Source: Macrococcus brunensis (GTDB taxonomy: Bacteria > Bacillota > Bacilli > Staphylococcales > Staphylococcaceae). From it: a stretch of DNA of 53,591 nt. The stretch lies in contig NZ_SCWA01000015.1 in NCBI RefSeq assembly GCF_004359615.1, forward strand, positions 1 to 53,591, given 5' to 3'. The notes under the pieces were generated by a model. The model did not search any database. It was not told where the DNA came from and saw only the letters and a program-made list of their open reading frames with translations. Position numbers and translations under genes: made by a program. Positions 10,413-19,321 of this stretch are shown here, piece by piece (within the stretch, counting starts at the first letter, position 1; the number at the start of each line of letters is the position of its first letter).

Positions 10413-11473
10413 GATAACTGTCTTTCAATATAATTGATAATGGCTTCCTCATCATTATCCAGCACAGCTGGCACCTGCTCGACCTGGTCAATTGCAGTCT
10501 GAGGATCTTTTAAGCCATTGCCTGTCAGAACCGCTACAACTTTCTGCCCGCTTTGAAGTTTACCTTGCTTATGAAGTTTGATGAGGCCGGCAATAGATGC
10601 GTTACTCGCCGGTTCAGCAAACACACCTTCTTTAGAAGTCATCAGCTGATATGCAGCAAGGATTTCCTCATCAGTCACACTATCTATCAGTCCTCCTGAT
10701 AAATCTCGTGCTTCATCAGCACGCTGCCAGCTAGCTGGGTTACCGATACGGATAGCCGTTGCAATAGTCTCAGGCTGCTCTATCACCTTGTTTTGAACAA
10801 TAGGCGATGCACCTTCTGCCTGAAAACCAAACATTTTCGGTAAAGCAGTCCCTTTCTGCTCGTGATACTCATTGAATCCTTGCCAGTAAGCAGTGATATT
10901 ACCCGCATTACCGACTGGTATAGCCAGTACATCTGGCGCACCGTCCAGCTGATCTACAATTTCAAATGCCGCGGTCTTCTGCCCTTCTATACGATAAGGA
11001 TTGACAGAGTTGACCAGTTCAATATCTTCACTCTTTTCGGCAACTTTACGCACAATGTTTAATGCTTCATCAAAGTTGCCTTTAATAGAGACGATATCAG
11101 CTCCGTAAATCATGGCCTGCGCAAGTTTACCGAGGGCTATTTTACCTTCAGGTATGACAACGATGGTTTTCAGCCCCGCTCGTGCAGCATACGCTGCAGC
11201 TGCAGCGGAAGTGTTGCCTGTAGATGCACAGATGACAACCTTCCGTCCTGCTTCTTTCGCCTTTGCAACTGCCATCACCATACCGCGGTCTTTAAATGAG
11301 CCGGTTGGATTAGCCCCTTCATACTTTGCATAAAGCTCTATATCCATTTGAGCAGATAAATATGGCAGATGGATAAGGGGAGTATTCCCTTCGTTCAGTG
11401 TCAGTAGTGGTGTCTCGTCAGTAACGGGTAAAAACGTTTTATATGCATGTATTAATCCTTGCCATCTCATCAT
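10409..11473 (-). CDS. thrC: Threonine synthase
   Basis: 354 residues, the short class typical of Bacilli. A PLP-dependent fold-type II enzyme converting phosphohomoserine to threonine. The PLP lysine is in '[20 protein letters not shown]'. Also seen are '[22 protein letters not shown]' (phosphate-binding region), '[19 protein letters not shown]', and the C-terminal '[15 protein letters not shown]' and '[12 protein letters not shown]'. The start overlaps the hom stop by 4 bases; a second ATG follows at once (Met-Met). Confidence 0.97.
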   Translation of the reverse strand: MMRWQGLIHAYKTFLPVTDETPLLTLNEGNTPLIHLPYLSAQMDIELYAKYEGANPTGSFKDRGMVMAVAKAKEAGRKVVICASTGNTSAAAAAYAARAGLKTIVVIPEGKIALGKLAQAMIYGADIVSIKGNFDEALNIVRKVAEKSEDIELVNSVNPYRIEGQKTAAFEIVDQLDGAPDVLAIPVGNAGNITAYWQGFNEYHEQKGTALPKMFGFQAEGASPIVQNKVIEQPETIATAIRIGNPASWQRADEARDLSGGLIDSVTDEEILAAYQLMTSKEGVFAEPASNASIAGLIKLHKQGKLQSGQKVVAVLTGNGLKDPQTAIDQVEQVPAVLDNDEEAIINYIERQLS

Positions 11474-12642
11474 TCTGCACCTTCTATCTGATATATTTTT
11501 ACGTGAGTGAGGTTCAACTTCTCGAGATCAGTTGTATTTACTTCATAGGCGTGAGAGCCCTGATATTCAGCGTGTGGTCCTGCTAATCCTTCAACTGGCT
11601 GTTCACTGATGACGACAACACGTTTTCTGTCTGCAGTCTGACTTTCACCGAGTGTAAAATGAGGCGGTAATGTATGTTTCTTTGTCTCCAGCTGACTGAT
11701 GATGTACATGACATCACTGACAACAGCACTGCCTGTTGCCAGACTACCTGCACCACGTCCATAGAACATCGTATCTCCCACAGCATCCCCGTCGACATAA
11801 ATTGCGTTATATTCATTCTCCACATGTGCGAGCTGATGCTGATTACTTAGCATGCAAGGCTTAACAGAAGCCTGAACACGTTTACCGTCATAAGATGCCT
11901 GTCCAATAAGTTTGATCCGATATCCGAGCGCTTCTGCCAGCTTGATATCTGTCAGCGTGACATCCCGTATACCTGTTACTTCACAGTCTTCTAAATGAAT
12001 GAAAGTATTAAAAGCAAGATAACTAGTGATGACGACTTTACGCTGAGCGTCTATACCATCGACATCTGCAGTTGGGTCCGCTTCTGCAAACCCTAATTCT
12101 GTTGCAAGCTGCAACGCTTCTTCAAATGACAGATTGTCATGTGTCATTTTGCTTAATATAAAATTAGATGTGCCGTTAAAGATACCCATAAAGTGATGGA
12201 TGGCATTGGCATTGAGTCCATTGTTAATGGCGTTCACTATTGGAATGCCCCCCGCTACACTTGCTTCGTACTTTAATGCAACTTGCTGTTTAGTCGCCAG
12301 TGTCTCTAATTCTTCAAGATGTGCGGCCAGCATATCCTTATTAGCGGTCACCACATGAATCCCTCTATTTAAGAAATGACGAATATAATCAACAGTCGGT
12401 TCTATACCACCCATGACCTCTATCACAATATCAAGGTCATCATTCAGGATGTCATCCATATTGTCTGTCAGATGATAATTAGAAATATCAATATCCCGTT
12501 TCTTATTGATATTTTTGACATAGATATGCTTGATATTAAATTCTATATTCATATAGTCTTTCAGTTGCTGCTGATTTTGTTCCAGTATTTTAATCACACC
12601 ACTACCGACTGTTCCCAGTCCTAATAACGCTATATTGATCAT
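11470..12642 (-). CDS. hom: Homoserine dehydrogenase with a short C-terminal region
   Basis: 390 residues. NAD(P)H-dependent reduction of aspartate semialdehyde to homoserine. Rossmann motif '[19 protein letters not shown]'; catalytic region '[10 protein letters not shown]', '[20 protein letters not shown]', '[14 protein letters not shown]', '[19 protein letters not shown]', '[20 protein letters not shown]'. About 70 residues follow the catalytic part, and they do not show a clear ACT-domain pattern, whereas relatives of 425-435 residues end in one. ATG at 12642 follows AAAGGAGTGACGAC. First gene of hom-thrC-thrB; feedback by threonine may be altered. Confidence 0.96.
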   Translation of the reverse strand: MINIALLGLGTVGSGVIKILEQNQQQLKDYMNIEFNIKHIYVKNINKKRDIDISNYHLTDNMDDILNDDLDIVIEVMGGIEPTVDYIRHFLNRGIHVVTANKDMLAAHLEELETLATKQQVALKYEASVAGGIPIVNAINNGLNANAIHHFMGIFNGTSNFILSKMTHDNLSFEEALQLATELGFAEADPTADVDGIDAQRKVVITSYLAFNTFIHLEDCEVTGIRDVTLTDIKLAEALGYRIKLIGQASYDGKRVQASVKPCMLSNQHQLAHVENEYNAIYVDGDAVGDTMFYGRGAGSLATGSAVVSDVMYIISQLETKKHTLPPHFTLGESQTADRKRVVVISEQPVEGLAGPHAEYQGSHAYEVNTTDLEKLNLTHVKIYQIEGAE

Positions 12643-12683
12643 GTCGTCACTCCTTTGTACTTTCAGTATAAACAACTGTCCTC

Positions 12684-12712
12684 TTGTAATGGATTGTTAG
12701 TTATAGTATAAC
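12684..12712 (+). promoter_or_regulatory. Promoter of the aspartate kinase gene
   Basis: TTGTAA (12684-12689), 17-base spacer, TATAAC (12707-12712), 38 bases before the start codon. The 108-base divergent gap to hom has no room for a lysine riboswitch or T-box. Confidence 0.55.
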
Positions 12713-12750
12713 TGAATCTATAGACTAATCAAGTGGAAAGAAGGTTTCAC

Positions 12751-14094
12751 ATGAAAATAAGTAAGTTTGGTGGCTCGTCAGTCAGTGATGCTCAGCAGAT
12801 TAAAAAAATCTTAAAGATTGTTAATGATGATCCAAATAGAAAAGTGATTATCGTCTCAGCACCCGGTAAAAGAAACGAAAACGATATTAAGGTGACTGAC
12901 CTACTCATCCAGATCTATCATGCAGTCATAAGTGGCGCAGATTATTCAAGCCAGATAGAAGCGGTTGTTAAACGATTTGAAGATATAGAACAAGAGCTTA
13001 ATGTCAAGCAATCGCTCAGCAATGAAATCAGACATGAACTGACTCGACTCATCAGTTCCCTGCACAGCAGACCTCTTTACCTGCTTGATGCGCTGAAATC
13101 TTGCGGAGAAAATTTTAATGCAAAACTCATTGCACAGTATAACAATGAGCAAGGCATTCCTACCCGCTATATGTCGCCGCGAGAAATAGGACTCACGGTC
13201 TCAGATGAACCCGGCAATGCAATGATACTTCCGGAAAGCTACCACCGGATACGTGAACGTTTATCAGGCTATCAGGAAAAAATCGTGGTGCCTGGCTTCT
13301 TCGGTGTTTCCAGCACACAGGATATCATCACATTCTCGCGTGGAGGATCGGATTTAACTGGGGCGATCATTGCGAAAGCACTTCACGCAGAACTCTATGA
13401 GAACTTCACTGATGTCAGCGGTATTTACAGCGCAAATCCGAATATTATCCATGAACCGAGAAAAATCGATGAACTTACATATGATGAGATGCGGGAACTC
13501 TCCTATGCAGGTTTTAAAGTTTTTCATGACGAAGCAGTGGCGCCACTCATCAATACAGCAATACCCGTTGTCATTAAAAACACGAATGAGCCGGATGCAG
13601 CGGGCACTCGAATTGTTTCTACTCATGCACTTACTGGCGTTGTAGGTGTCAGCTGTGATACAGGTTTTACGAGTATCAATATGAAGAAGTATCTCATGAA
13701 TAGAGAGATTGGCTTTACACGGAAACTATTAACGATTCTTGAAGAGATGCAGATTTCTTATGATCATATGCCTTCTGGTATTGATAACATCAGTATCGTC
13801 TTAAGAAGTCATCAGTTATCCGGTAAACTGACAACACTGATCAGCAGAATTCAACATGAACTCAGTGTAGATGAAATTTCCGTGGAAGAAAATCTGGCTA
13901 TTTTAATGATAGTCGGCGAAGGCATGAAAACTGCCATCGGGACGGCTAACAAAGCAACGTCGTCTTTAAGCAGCCATCAGGTCAATCTTAAAATGATCAA
14001 CCAAGGCTCATCAGAGATCTCGATGATGTTCGGCATTGACGCTGGTCAAGCTGAAACAGCAGTCAGAGCCGTCTATCAGGCATTTTTCCAATAA
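12751..14094 (+). CDS. Aspartate kinase
   Basis: 447 residues, matching the monofunctional lysC/yclM-type enzyme. It phosphorylates aspartate, the first step toward lysine, threonine and methionine. N-terminal 'MKISKFGGSSVSDAQQIKKI' (KFGGSS motif), substrate loop 'FFGVSSTQDIITFSRGGSDLTG', and 'LYENFTDVSGIYSANPNI'. Two C-terminal ACT domains follow: 'VGVSCDTGFTSINMKKYLMN' and 'AILMIVGEGMKTAIGTANK'. They would carry amino-acid feedback. ATG at 12751 follows AAGAAGGTTTCAC. Divergent from hom, with which it forms the upper threonine pathway. Confidence 0.95.
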   Translation: MKISKFGGSSVSDAQQIKKILKIVNDDPNRKVIIVSAPGKRNENDIKVTDLLIQIYHAVISGADYSSQIEAVVKRFEDIEQELNVKQSLSNEIRHELTRLISSLHSRPLYLLDALKSCGENFNAKLIAQYNNEQGIPTRYMSPREIGLTVSDEPGNAMILPESYHRIRERLSGYQEKIVVPGFFGVSSTQDIITFSRGGSDLTGAIIAKALHAELYENFTDVSGIYSANPNIIHEPRKIDELTYDEMRELSYAGFKVFHDEAVAPLINTAIPVVIKNTNEPDAAGTRIVSTHALTGVVGVSCDTGFTSINMKKYLMNREIGFTRKLLTILEEMQISYDHMPSGIDNISIVLRSHQLSGKLTTLISRIQHELSVDEISVEENLAILMIVGEGMKTAIGTANKATSSLSSHQVNLKMINQGSSEISMMFGIDAGQAETAVRAVYQAFFQ

Positions 14095-14096
14095 AA

Positions 14097-14118
14097 AAGA
14101 CACCTTAAAAGGTGTCTT
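14097..14118. terminator. Convergent terminator after aspartate kinase
   Basis: AAGACACCTT / AAGGTGTCTT with a two-base centre. It ends at the stop codon of the converging minus-strand gene. Confidence 0.8.
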
Positions 14119-15148
14119 AAAGTTTGAGTGGTTGTCCAAGCAGCCACTCTATTTTCATTTTATCAAGCTCAAGATTAGCGAGTTTCTCTCGTTTGATGAC
14201 ATTATGATGTGTATAGTCGATAAAAATGTCCTGACCAAACAATTGATGATGAATATGGTAAATCTCCTTAGTAGATGAGAAACGTTGAATCAGTTCAAGC
14301 AATGCCACTTTTTTTTCGTCAGACCAGTTCTTAGTGTGATGGATATGAAAAATAACAACGGGTTCGTCATCCGGCATTATCATTAAAGTCTGTTCCAGTA
14401 ATTCCAGTTCACTACCTTCAAGTAGTTCTACTGGGTGGGCCAGCAAAATATCATGCGCTTTCTTCATATTATTACGACGCTTGACTTCTTCCGGATAGAA
14501 TAGACTCATCATCCAGTGAAAAGCCTCTTCTTCTTCAAGTCGAACAACATCTGATGATAAACCATATTTTAATCGTGGATGAGTCAAAGGTCTGAGCGTA
14601 TCATACGGATAACCTTTAATTTTCATCTTGATATTAATATCATCAGTCAGACCTACTTTATGGTCCTTATTAAACGTATAGCCATACCAGTCAAAATTAA
14701 GCAGTAGACCGGCTTTAGTACCGAGTTCAATGACGTTGAAGTTTTCTTTATCGGATTGTTCCATAATATAGTGAAAAATAGGAATTAAAAGTGCAGAACG
14801 CTCGACGATGTTCTTCTTCAGATCACCATTTCGCGCAAGAATCATGATTTCATCCAGATGAGTAGTGACAAATGACTTAAACACTTTATAACCTTCTAAA
14901 TCCATTTCCAGAGGGTGATCTGAAAAATTTAAATAATAATTTCTCAGCTCATCTTCAGTATGATATAAAGTAGTTAAGACGGCAGTCATAAAAAGCGGAA
15001 TAAACTGTCTATCGCTAATAAACGGACTCAGAATCTCTTTTAGTTCTTTATCTTCTGCCATATGCTGACCTAATTGATGATAAAAAGGGCTTTTCTCTGC
15101 GACAGCATTACTGTAAGCAAGCATGATTTCTTTATATTTTAAAGCCAT
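14117..15148 (-). CDS. DUF2332-family protein of unknown function
   Basis: 343 residues, soluble, no signal peptide. The pattern fits the DUF2332 family: a helical N-terminus with 'SPFYHQLGQHMAEDKELKEIL', a central 'NVIELGTKAGLLLNFDWYGY' segment resembling a methyltransferase glycine loop, and a C-terminal 'DEPVVIFHIHHTKNWSDEKK' followed by 'HHQLFGQDIFIDYTHH'. The central segment looks like family text such as E[LIV]GxSAGLNL, but the activity is not established. Start ATG at 15148 after TAGGAGAAAATAACC. It is a single gene between a shared terminator and a MarR gene. Confidence 0.75.
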   Translation of the reverse strand: MALKYKEIMLAYSNAVAEKSPFYHQLGQHMAEDKELKEILSPFISDRQFIPLFMTAVLTTLYHTEDELRNYYLNFSDHPLEMDLEGYKVFKSFVTTHLDEIMILARNGDLKKNIVERSALLIPIFHYIMEQSDKENFNVIELGTKAGLLLNFDWYGYTFNKDHKVGLTDDINIKMKIKGYPYDTLRPLTHPRLKYGLSSDVVRLEEEEAFHWMMSLFYPEEVKRRNNMKKAHDILLAHPVELLEGSELELLEQTLMIMPDDEPVVIFHIHHTKNWSDEKKVALLELIQRFSSTKEIYHIHHQLFGQDIFIDYTHHNVIKREKLANLELDKMKIEWLLGQPLKL

Positions 15149-15227
15149 GATGGTTATTTTCTCCTAACGGCTGTTTTATTGAAGTGTAATCATACTACAA
15201 AAAATAATGAAAAGAAAGAAAATCGGA

Positions 15228-15635
15228 TTAATAAAGTTGACAAAATTGATTCTTTAAGTCAGATGAAAATTCTTCAAAAAAACTATCAGCTGCCTGCTCT
15301 ATGATAGGTTCCATTTCCTCTATAAAGCTAAGACCAATCGTCGTCAGATAAACATTTTTAGCACGTGTATCAGACCGTGACTCCTGTCTTCTAATCAGTC
15401 TGCGATTTTCAAGATTGCGGATGATAGTCGAAAGCGTCATGACATCAATCCCCGTATGTTCACTTACCATCGATTGTGTCATTCTTTTACCCGAAGCCTG
15501 CAGCTCATGCATGCCGTTTAAAACTCTGAACTGCGGGAATGTGATATCATAACTTTTCAATATTTTACGGCTTAAGGTTGTCCATTCGGACTGGAGCTTC
15601 TGCAAGTTTCTAATCGCTAATAATCCATCACTCAT
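15228..15635 (-). CDS. MarR-family transcriptional regulator
   Basis: 135 residues. Winged helix in the middle: 'ITFPQFRVLNGMHEL', recognition helix region 'MTQSMVSEHTGIDVMTLSTIIRNLENRRLI', wing 'RRQESRSDTRAKNVYLT'. Amphipathic helices at both ends would form the dimer interface, as in MarR. One cysteine is near the C-terminus. ATG at 15635 follows AAAGAGAGGTCATTTTA. It has no obvious partner gene on the same strand; the 80-base gap to the DUF2332 gene could allow read-through. Ligand and target are unknown. Confidence 0.9.
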   Translation of the reverse strand: MSDGLLAIRNLQKLQSEWTTLSRKILKSYDITFPQFRVLNGMHELQASGKRMTQSMVSEHTGIDVMTLSTIIRNLENRRLIRRQESRSDTRAKNVYLTTIGLSFIEEMEPIIEQAADSFFEEFSSDLKNQFCQLY

Positions 15636-15755
15636 TAAAATGACCTCTCTTTTTAATCTATTTACTTATATTATAAACACTTATTAATTATTAAACAAAC
15701 CTTTTATTCTAGATAAATAACAATAGAACTCCCTAACAAGATAGAGAAATAAAAA

Positions 15756-15775
15756 AAGCATACTTCAGTATGCTT
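15756..15775 (-). terminator. Terminator of the GNAT acetyltransferase gene
   Basis: AAGCATAC / GTATGCTT around a TTCA loop, with a T-run on the minus strand (15751-15757). It overlaps the stop codon of the acetyltransferase gene. Confidence 0.8.
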
Positions 15776-16259
15776 AAATCAGTTTTTCCATAATTCTCAC
15801 ATTATAATACTGCCCGTGCTGATAACCATGGTTTTCAAAAATACCGATATCTCTGAAACCACATTTTAGATAAAGCTGGTGTGCTGACTCATTAATCTCT
15901 AACACCATCAGCATCAGTTTGTGAAAGTTATTTAATTGAGCGCTTTTTTCCAGTGCATTTAGTAGTTTTCGCCCAATTCCTTTACCTCTTTGATTGCGAT
16001 CAATATAGATAGAAAGTTCAGCAACGCCCTCATAAGCAGCTCGGTAACGATAAGGCTGCAAAGCTGTCCAGCCTGCAATCACACCTTCTTCTTCAATAAC
16101 TAATACACTATAGCGTTCTGAACGGTCAAATAACCAGATACGCACTTCTTCTTCTGATTTACCTCTTACTTCTAAAGTTGCTATACCATCTTCTATTCCT
16201 TGATTATATATCGCTGTAATAGCTGAAAGGTCTTTTAATTCTCCAGGTCTGATATTCAA
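15774..16259 (-). CDS. GNAT N-acetyltransferase, phosphinothricin-acetyltransferase-like
   Basis: 161 residues. N-terminal 'NIRPGELKDLSAITAIYNQG', then 'GWTALQPYRYRAAYEGVAELSIYID' and the acetyl-CoA loop 'RNQRGKGIGRKLLNALE' (Q/RxxGxG/A), ending with 'NESAHQLYLKCGFRDIGIFENHGYQHGQYYNVRIMEK'. The last block is characteristic of the PAT/YwnH-type subgroup, which acetylates phosphinothricin, methionine sulfoximine or similar amino-acid analogues. The natural substrate is uncertain. It has its own terminator and no operon partner. Confidence 0.9.
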   Translation of the reverse strand: MNIRPGELKDLSAITAIYNQGIEDGIATLEVRGKSEEEVRIWLFDRSERYSVLVIEEEGVIAGWTALQPYRYRAAYEGVAELSIYIDRNQRGKGIGRKLLNALEKSAQLNNFHKLMLMVLEINESAHQLYLKCGFRDIGIFENHGYQHGQYYNVRIMEKLI

Positions 16260-16397
16260 TGATGTGCCTCACTTCATGTTAGATAAATGCTAAGATTATT
16301 TTATATCTCACTTTGAATGCTGTAAATTATAAAATAGAGTAAATGTAAAACTTATCATTACTTACAAAAGATTAATATTTTTTATAAGCATATTCCT

Positions 16398-16425
16398 TTG
16401 ACAATATAGTTTTCGGTCTTATAAT
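16398..16425 (+). promoter_or_regulatory. Strong promoter of the secreted DUF5067/DUF4352-like gene
   Basis: TTGACA (16398-16403), 16-base spacer, TATAAT (16420-16425). Both hexamers match the sigma-A consensus fully. The gene starts 67 bases downstream. The rest of the 16260-16492 gap is AT-rich with nothing else recognised. Confidence 0.75.
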
Positions 16426-16492
16426 AGGACTATTCTTCTGTGAAAATCACTAACACAGATTCAATCATTAAAATAAGAAAGCCGGAATTAAA

Positions 16493-17041
16493 ATGAACAA
16501 TAAAGTACTAGCAGGCACAGTCCTGACATCAGCTATTATACTCTCAGCATTCAGCAATACGACACCCGCGCATGCGCTGGAGAAAACCATCAGTCATACC
16601 GTTTATACAATAGAACAAGAGATGGATAGTGTCATTAATGGACCTGAGCAGTTGCCTCATGAATCTCTTGCAGATGCTGCTGAAATTGGTGAAAGTCGAG
16701 ATATCCATAATCTGACGTTTACCTTAACAAAAGTGAAAGCAGCGCAGGAAATTGATGCGAGTCAGCCTGAAGATGTTGTCACGCTTTATTACACAGTTAA
16801 AAATACATCGGATACACCCTACTATGCTGGACAGAGCGCTACGATTTACTACAATGGTAAAACAGCAGATGCATACGCACTCGCTTCTGATAAATCAGCC
16901 ACTATTAAGCCTGGTGAAACCGCTGAAGTCAGCCAGTCATTCAGACTGAATCCGAGTCTCGGACAATTCGAAGTAGAGATCGGTCCTTTATTTGACTTAA
17001 ACGGTCAAAAAGCACTTTATAAAGTATCAGGACACGAATAA
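16493..17041 (+). CDS. Secreted protein with a DUF5067/DUF4352-like Ig-type domain
   Basis: 182 residues. Signal peptide MNNKVLAGTVLTSAIILS with a likely cleavage after AHA (residues 26-28). The mature part holds one beta-rich domain with the pattern of telokin/Ig-like DUF4352 or DUF5067 modules: 'IHNLTFTLTKVKAAQEI', 'VVTLYYTVKNTSDTPYYAG', 'YYNGKTADAYALASDKSATIKPGETAEVSQSF', 'QFEVEIGPLF'. No cell-wall anchor is present. Weak ribosome site (GCCGGAATTAAA before ATG) but a consensus promoter. A related module occurs in the membrane protein at 19322-19960. Function unknown. Confidence 0.8.
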   Translation: MNNKVLAGTVLTSAIILSAFSNTTPAHALEKTISHTVYTIEQEMDSVINGPEQLPHESLADAAEIGESRDIHNLTFTLTKVKAAQEIDASQPEDVVTLYYTVKNTSDTPYYAGQSATIYYNGKTADAYALASDKSATIKPGETAEVSQSFRLNPSLGQFEVEIGPLFDLNGQKALYKVSGHE

Positions 17042-17454
17042 AGAGCTCTGAACTTAGTCCAGAGCTCTTTTATAATATGTTCTATGGCAGACGTTATATG
17101 AGAGTCTCGCATTTCAACTTCAACTTTATCCCAGAAACCATCCTCACTATATCTTGGAATAAGATGGACGTGAAAATGCGTATGCTGGTCCATCATCTTA
17201 CCGTTATTAAATACAACTGTCACTCCAATCCCTAATTCATCTTCAAACAGTGTGATTAAAACTTTTTGTAGTTTCACTAAATCTGCGATCTCTTCTTCTG
17301 TCAGTTCATTAAAATTCATGACATGACGTCTCGCCACAATCAGCAGATGTCCATATTGAATAGGATCTATATCAAACAAGACCTTATAGTCAGCAGAGGC
17401 CATCAGTATCTGTTCTTTCTTAAGGTGATGACAAAAAATACAACTCTCTTCCAT
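17017..17454 (-). CDS. HIT-family nucleotide hydrolase/transferase
   Basis: 145 residues. 'CIFCHHLKKEQILMAS' at the N-terminus carries a CxxC pair as in zinc-bearing HIT proteins. The catalytic triad motif is 'HTHFHVHLIPRY' (HxHxHx). 'QYGHLLIVARRHVMNFNELT' is the usual preceding strand. ATG at 17454 follows GAAGGAGGTATATTGTTA. Such proteins hydrolyse adenosine nucleoside phosphoramidates or dinucleotides. Its last residues are encoded by the terminator stem of the convergent gene, overlapping it by 25 bases. An internal terminator (17478-17506) separates it from the EssB-like gene upstream. Confidence 0.92.
   Translation of the reverse strand: MEESCIFCHHLKKEQILMASADYKVLFDIDPIQYGHLLIVARRHVMNFNELTEEEIADLVKLQKVLITLFEDELGIGVTVVFNNGKMMDQHTHFHVHLIPRYSEDGFWDKVEVEMRDSHITSAIEHIIKELWTKFRALYSCPDTL
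17040..17070. terminator. Terminator of the secreted Ig-like gene, inside the HIT coding end
   Basis: AAAGAGCTCTG / CAGAGCTCTTT, followed by T-rich sequence on the plus strand. The whole stem also encodes the C-terminal end of the HIT protein on the other strand. Confidence 0.8.
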
Positions 17455-17477
17455 TAACAATATACCTCCTTCAATTA

Positions 17478-17506
17478 AAGCCGCAGAATCACTGATTCTG
17501 CGGCTT
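17478..17506 (-). terminator. Terminator of the EssB-like gene
   Basis: AAGCCGCAGAATCA / TGATTCTGCGGCTT, a 14-base perfect stem closed by one base at the centre (the loop opens by breaking pairs). It lies between the EssB-like stop at 17522 and the HIT start. Confidence 0.8.
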
Positions 17507-17521
17507 ATTAGCTTCTTGTTT

Positions 17522-19018
17522 TTATTGAATGTCTTCAACATCAATATCAGCAATCTTCGCTTTTACTTCTACTAGATTATTTTTTATACTCTTCAGCTCT
17601 TTACGTGCCTGTGTCAGCTGCTTTTTAGCTTTGGCATTGCTTGCTTTCTTCTTTAGAGTTTCTTTCAGCGCTTTAATTTCTTTACGTTTATCGTCATATT
17701 GATTTGTCGCATCCTTTAATGACTTTTCATAAGGCTGATAATACTTTTGCACAGTTGTCAGATTCTCTGTTTCCTGGCTATCCTTTTGTGACTTATTAAT
17801 GACTTCTTTCAGCTTCTGCGACTGATCAGTTAAAAGATAGGCTTTTACAAGCTCATTTGCAGCAGAACGTTCTTTTAAGTCAATCTTGTCACTCAGCTTG
17901 ACGACATCATCATACCGTCCTTCTTTACTCGCCACAAAGAACTTTAACACATCGCTATCTTTTTCTTTTGCAAGATCTGTAATCGCAGACTGTTTGCTTT
18001 TATGGATATCCTGGCCTAATAAATAAGCAGCATCTTTATCAAGACTGAGTGCTTTATCATACTGTTCTTCTTCAACTAGCCACTTAATATAAATTGAGCG
18101 CTGCTTATCACTGTTTAAGTCATCATAGTTGAGTGTCGACATCTGTTTTTTAGCCTGCTGTCTATCGCCACTGATATATTCACTGAAAATATCATTCACT
18201 CTCTGCTGCTGCTTAAGCTGTTGATTCAGTGCTTCGGATTCTTTTGATTTTTGAGACATATTTTGAAAAACAAAGAATACAGCCGCAATCAGTAAAAGAG
18301 CAGCTAAACCCATTAAAATATAACGAAGCGGACTCTTATTAGGACTCTTGTTCTTTTCCTTTTTTACCGGCACAGTGCCCATTTCTTTAACCTGACCGAG
18401 ACGCTTATCGATACTACGGCGGATAGACTGAATATCCTTAGCACGCAGAACCTCATCAGCAAATTGAAAAACATCGTCATCCTGATGTATAAAATCAGCT
18501 TTAAGCGGCTTTACATCACCTGACTTTAGTTGAGTGAGACCCAGTATAATTAGACGCTTAAGACCGTTAAGGGGCGTCGTATCATCATAGACGACCAGGT
18601 CACCAAAATTGTGCAGGACCGCCTTCACTCTATCCTTGTCATCTTTATGATGAGCGATCACAAAATTATTGAAGTCCCAGAGAACACGTACCTGGTGCTG
18701 CTCCTGAAACTCTGCTACATCTGTTAAAGAAGAAAAAAGATCAAGCTGAGTCATAAAATCATAATTACGAATAGCAGCATACATCGTCGCATCCTGCAGA
18801 AAATAATCAAACGAAATATATTTACCCCAGTCATTAAAACGAGTGATCTGACAGAACACATTATTATGTTTGAAATCATTTGAAAACGCCTGATAGTCCT
18901 CCATCAGCTTCTCTTTGTTGGTATGTATATCCTTAAAATTTTCAAGTGGTGAGACATATTCAATCGAATTGCTGAAAAGATTAATCTCGCCATAGCGGTT
19001 TATTTTAAACTTATTCAA
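17522..19018 (-). CDS. Orphan EssB/YukC-like single-pass membrane protein
   Basis: 498 residues. Residues 1-210 form a soluble N-terminal domain whose order of segments ('VRVLWDFNNFVIAHHKDDKD', 'LVVYDDTTPLNGLKRLIILG', 'FQFADEVLRAKDIQSI') resembles the pseudokinase domain of EssB/YukC of type VII secretion. One membrane segment follows at about 231-252 ('YILMGLAALLLIAAVFFVFQ'). Then comes a helical repeat-like extracellular part with paired helices and a Lys/Glu-rich coiled tail (about 410-490). EssB has the same plan. No EsxA, EssA, EssC or EsaA gene is nearby. The start is TTG at 19018 after GGAAGTGATGTT. The family call is by pattern; a divergent paralogue with another role is possible. Confidence 0.65.
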   Translation of the reverse strand: MNKFKINRYGEINLFSNSIEYVSPLENFKDIHTNKEKLMEDYQAFSNDFKHNNVFCQITRFNDWGKYISFDYFLQDATMYAAIRNYDFMTQLDLFSSLTDVAEFQEQHQVRVLWDFNNFVIAHHKDDKDRVKAVLHNFGDLVVYDDTTPLNGLKRLIILGLTQLKSGDVKPLKADFIHQDDDVFQFADEVLRAKDIQSIRRSIDKRLGQVKEMGTVPVKKEKNKSPNKSPLRYILMGLAALLLIAAVFFVFQNMSQKSKESEALNQQLKQQQRVNDIFSEYISGDRQQAKKQMSTLNYDDLNSDKQRSIYIKWLVEEEQYDKALSLDKDAAYLLGQDIHKSKQSAITDLAKEKDSDVLKFFVASKEGRYDDVVKLSDKIDLKERSAANELVKAYLLTDQSQKLKEVINKSQKDSQETENLTTVQKYYQPYEKSLKDATNQYDDKRKEIKALKETLKKKASNAKAKKQLTQARKELKSIKNNLVEVKAKIADIDVEDIQ

Positions 19019-19321
19019 AACATCACTTCCTTAATTCAGTCAACTTTCATCATTAGTTTTTATTTTAACATTAGTCACTATAAAAGGATGATAAACTTCT
19101 TATTTTTTTAATAGTATTTATCAAATTGTCAACTTAATTAATTTATTAATTCATATTACATACAATTGTCAATTTATTTTAGCAATGGTATTATATAAAA
19201 AGTTGTAATAATTAATATTTTGAATATTTTAACTTAAGGATGTTATAAGTTTTACAATTCTAATATTTATTGGCATAAGGCCATTGAATATAAAATATAA
19301 GTGAAAAGAGGAATTTTTTAC
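19019..19321. other. AT-rich divergent intergenic region with repeated AATTGTCAA sites
   Basis: 303 bases between the EssB-like gene (minus) and the DUF4352 gene (plus). It holds two copies of AATTGTCAA, at 19124-19132 and 19164-19172, exactly 40 bases apart. The second is part of the palindrome AATTGTCAATT and overlaps a -35 element. A plus-strand promoter lies at 19166-19194, leaving a leader of about 120 bases. No ORF or RNA gene was recognised. Confidence 0.55.
19166..19194 (+). promoter_or_regulatory. Promoter of the DUF4352 membrane-protein gene
   Basis: TTGTCA (19166-19171), 17-base spacer, TATTAT (19189-19194). The -35 overlaps a palindrome, AATTGTCAATT, that is a possible operator. 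Confidence 0.5.

Noticed and set aside
12643-12750. Lysine riboswitch or T-box between hom and aspartate kinase
   Set aside because: The gap is only 108 bases and carries no T-box (AGGGTGGNACCGCG) or L-box core.
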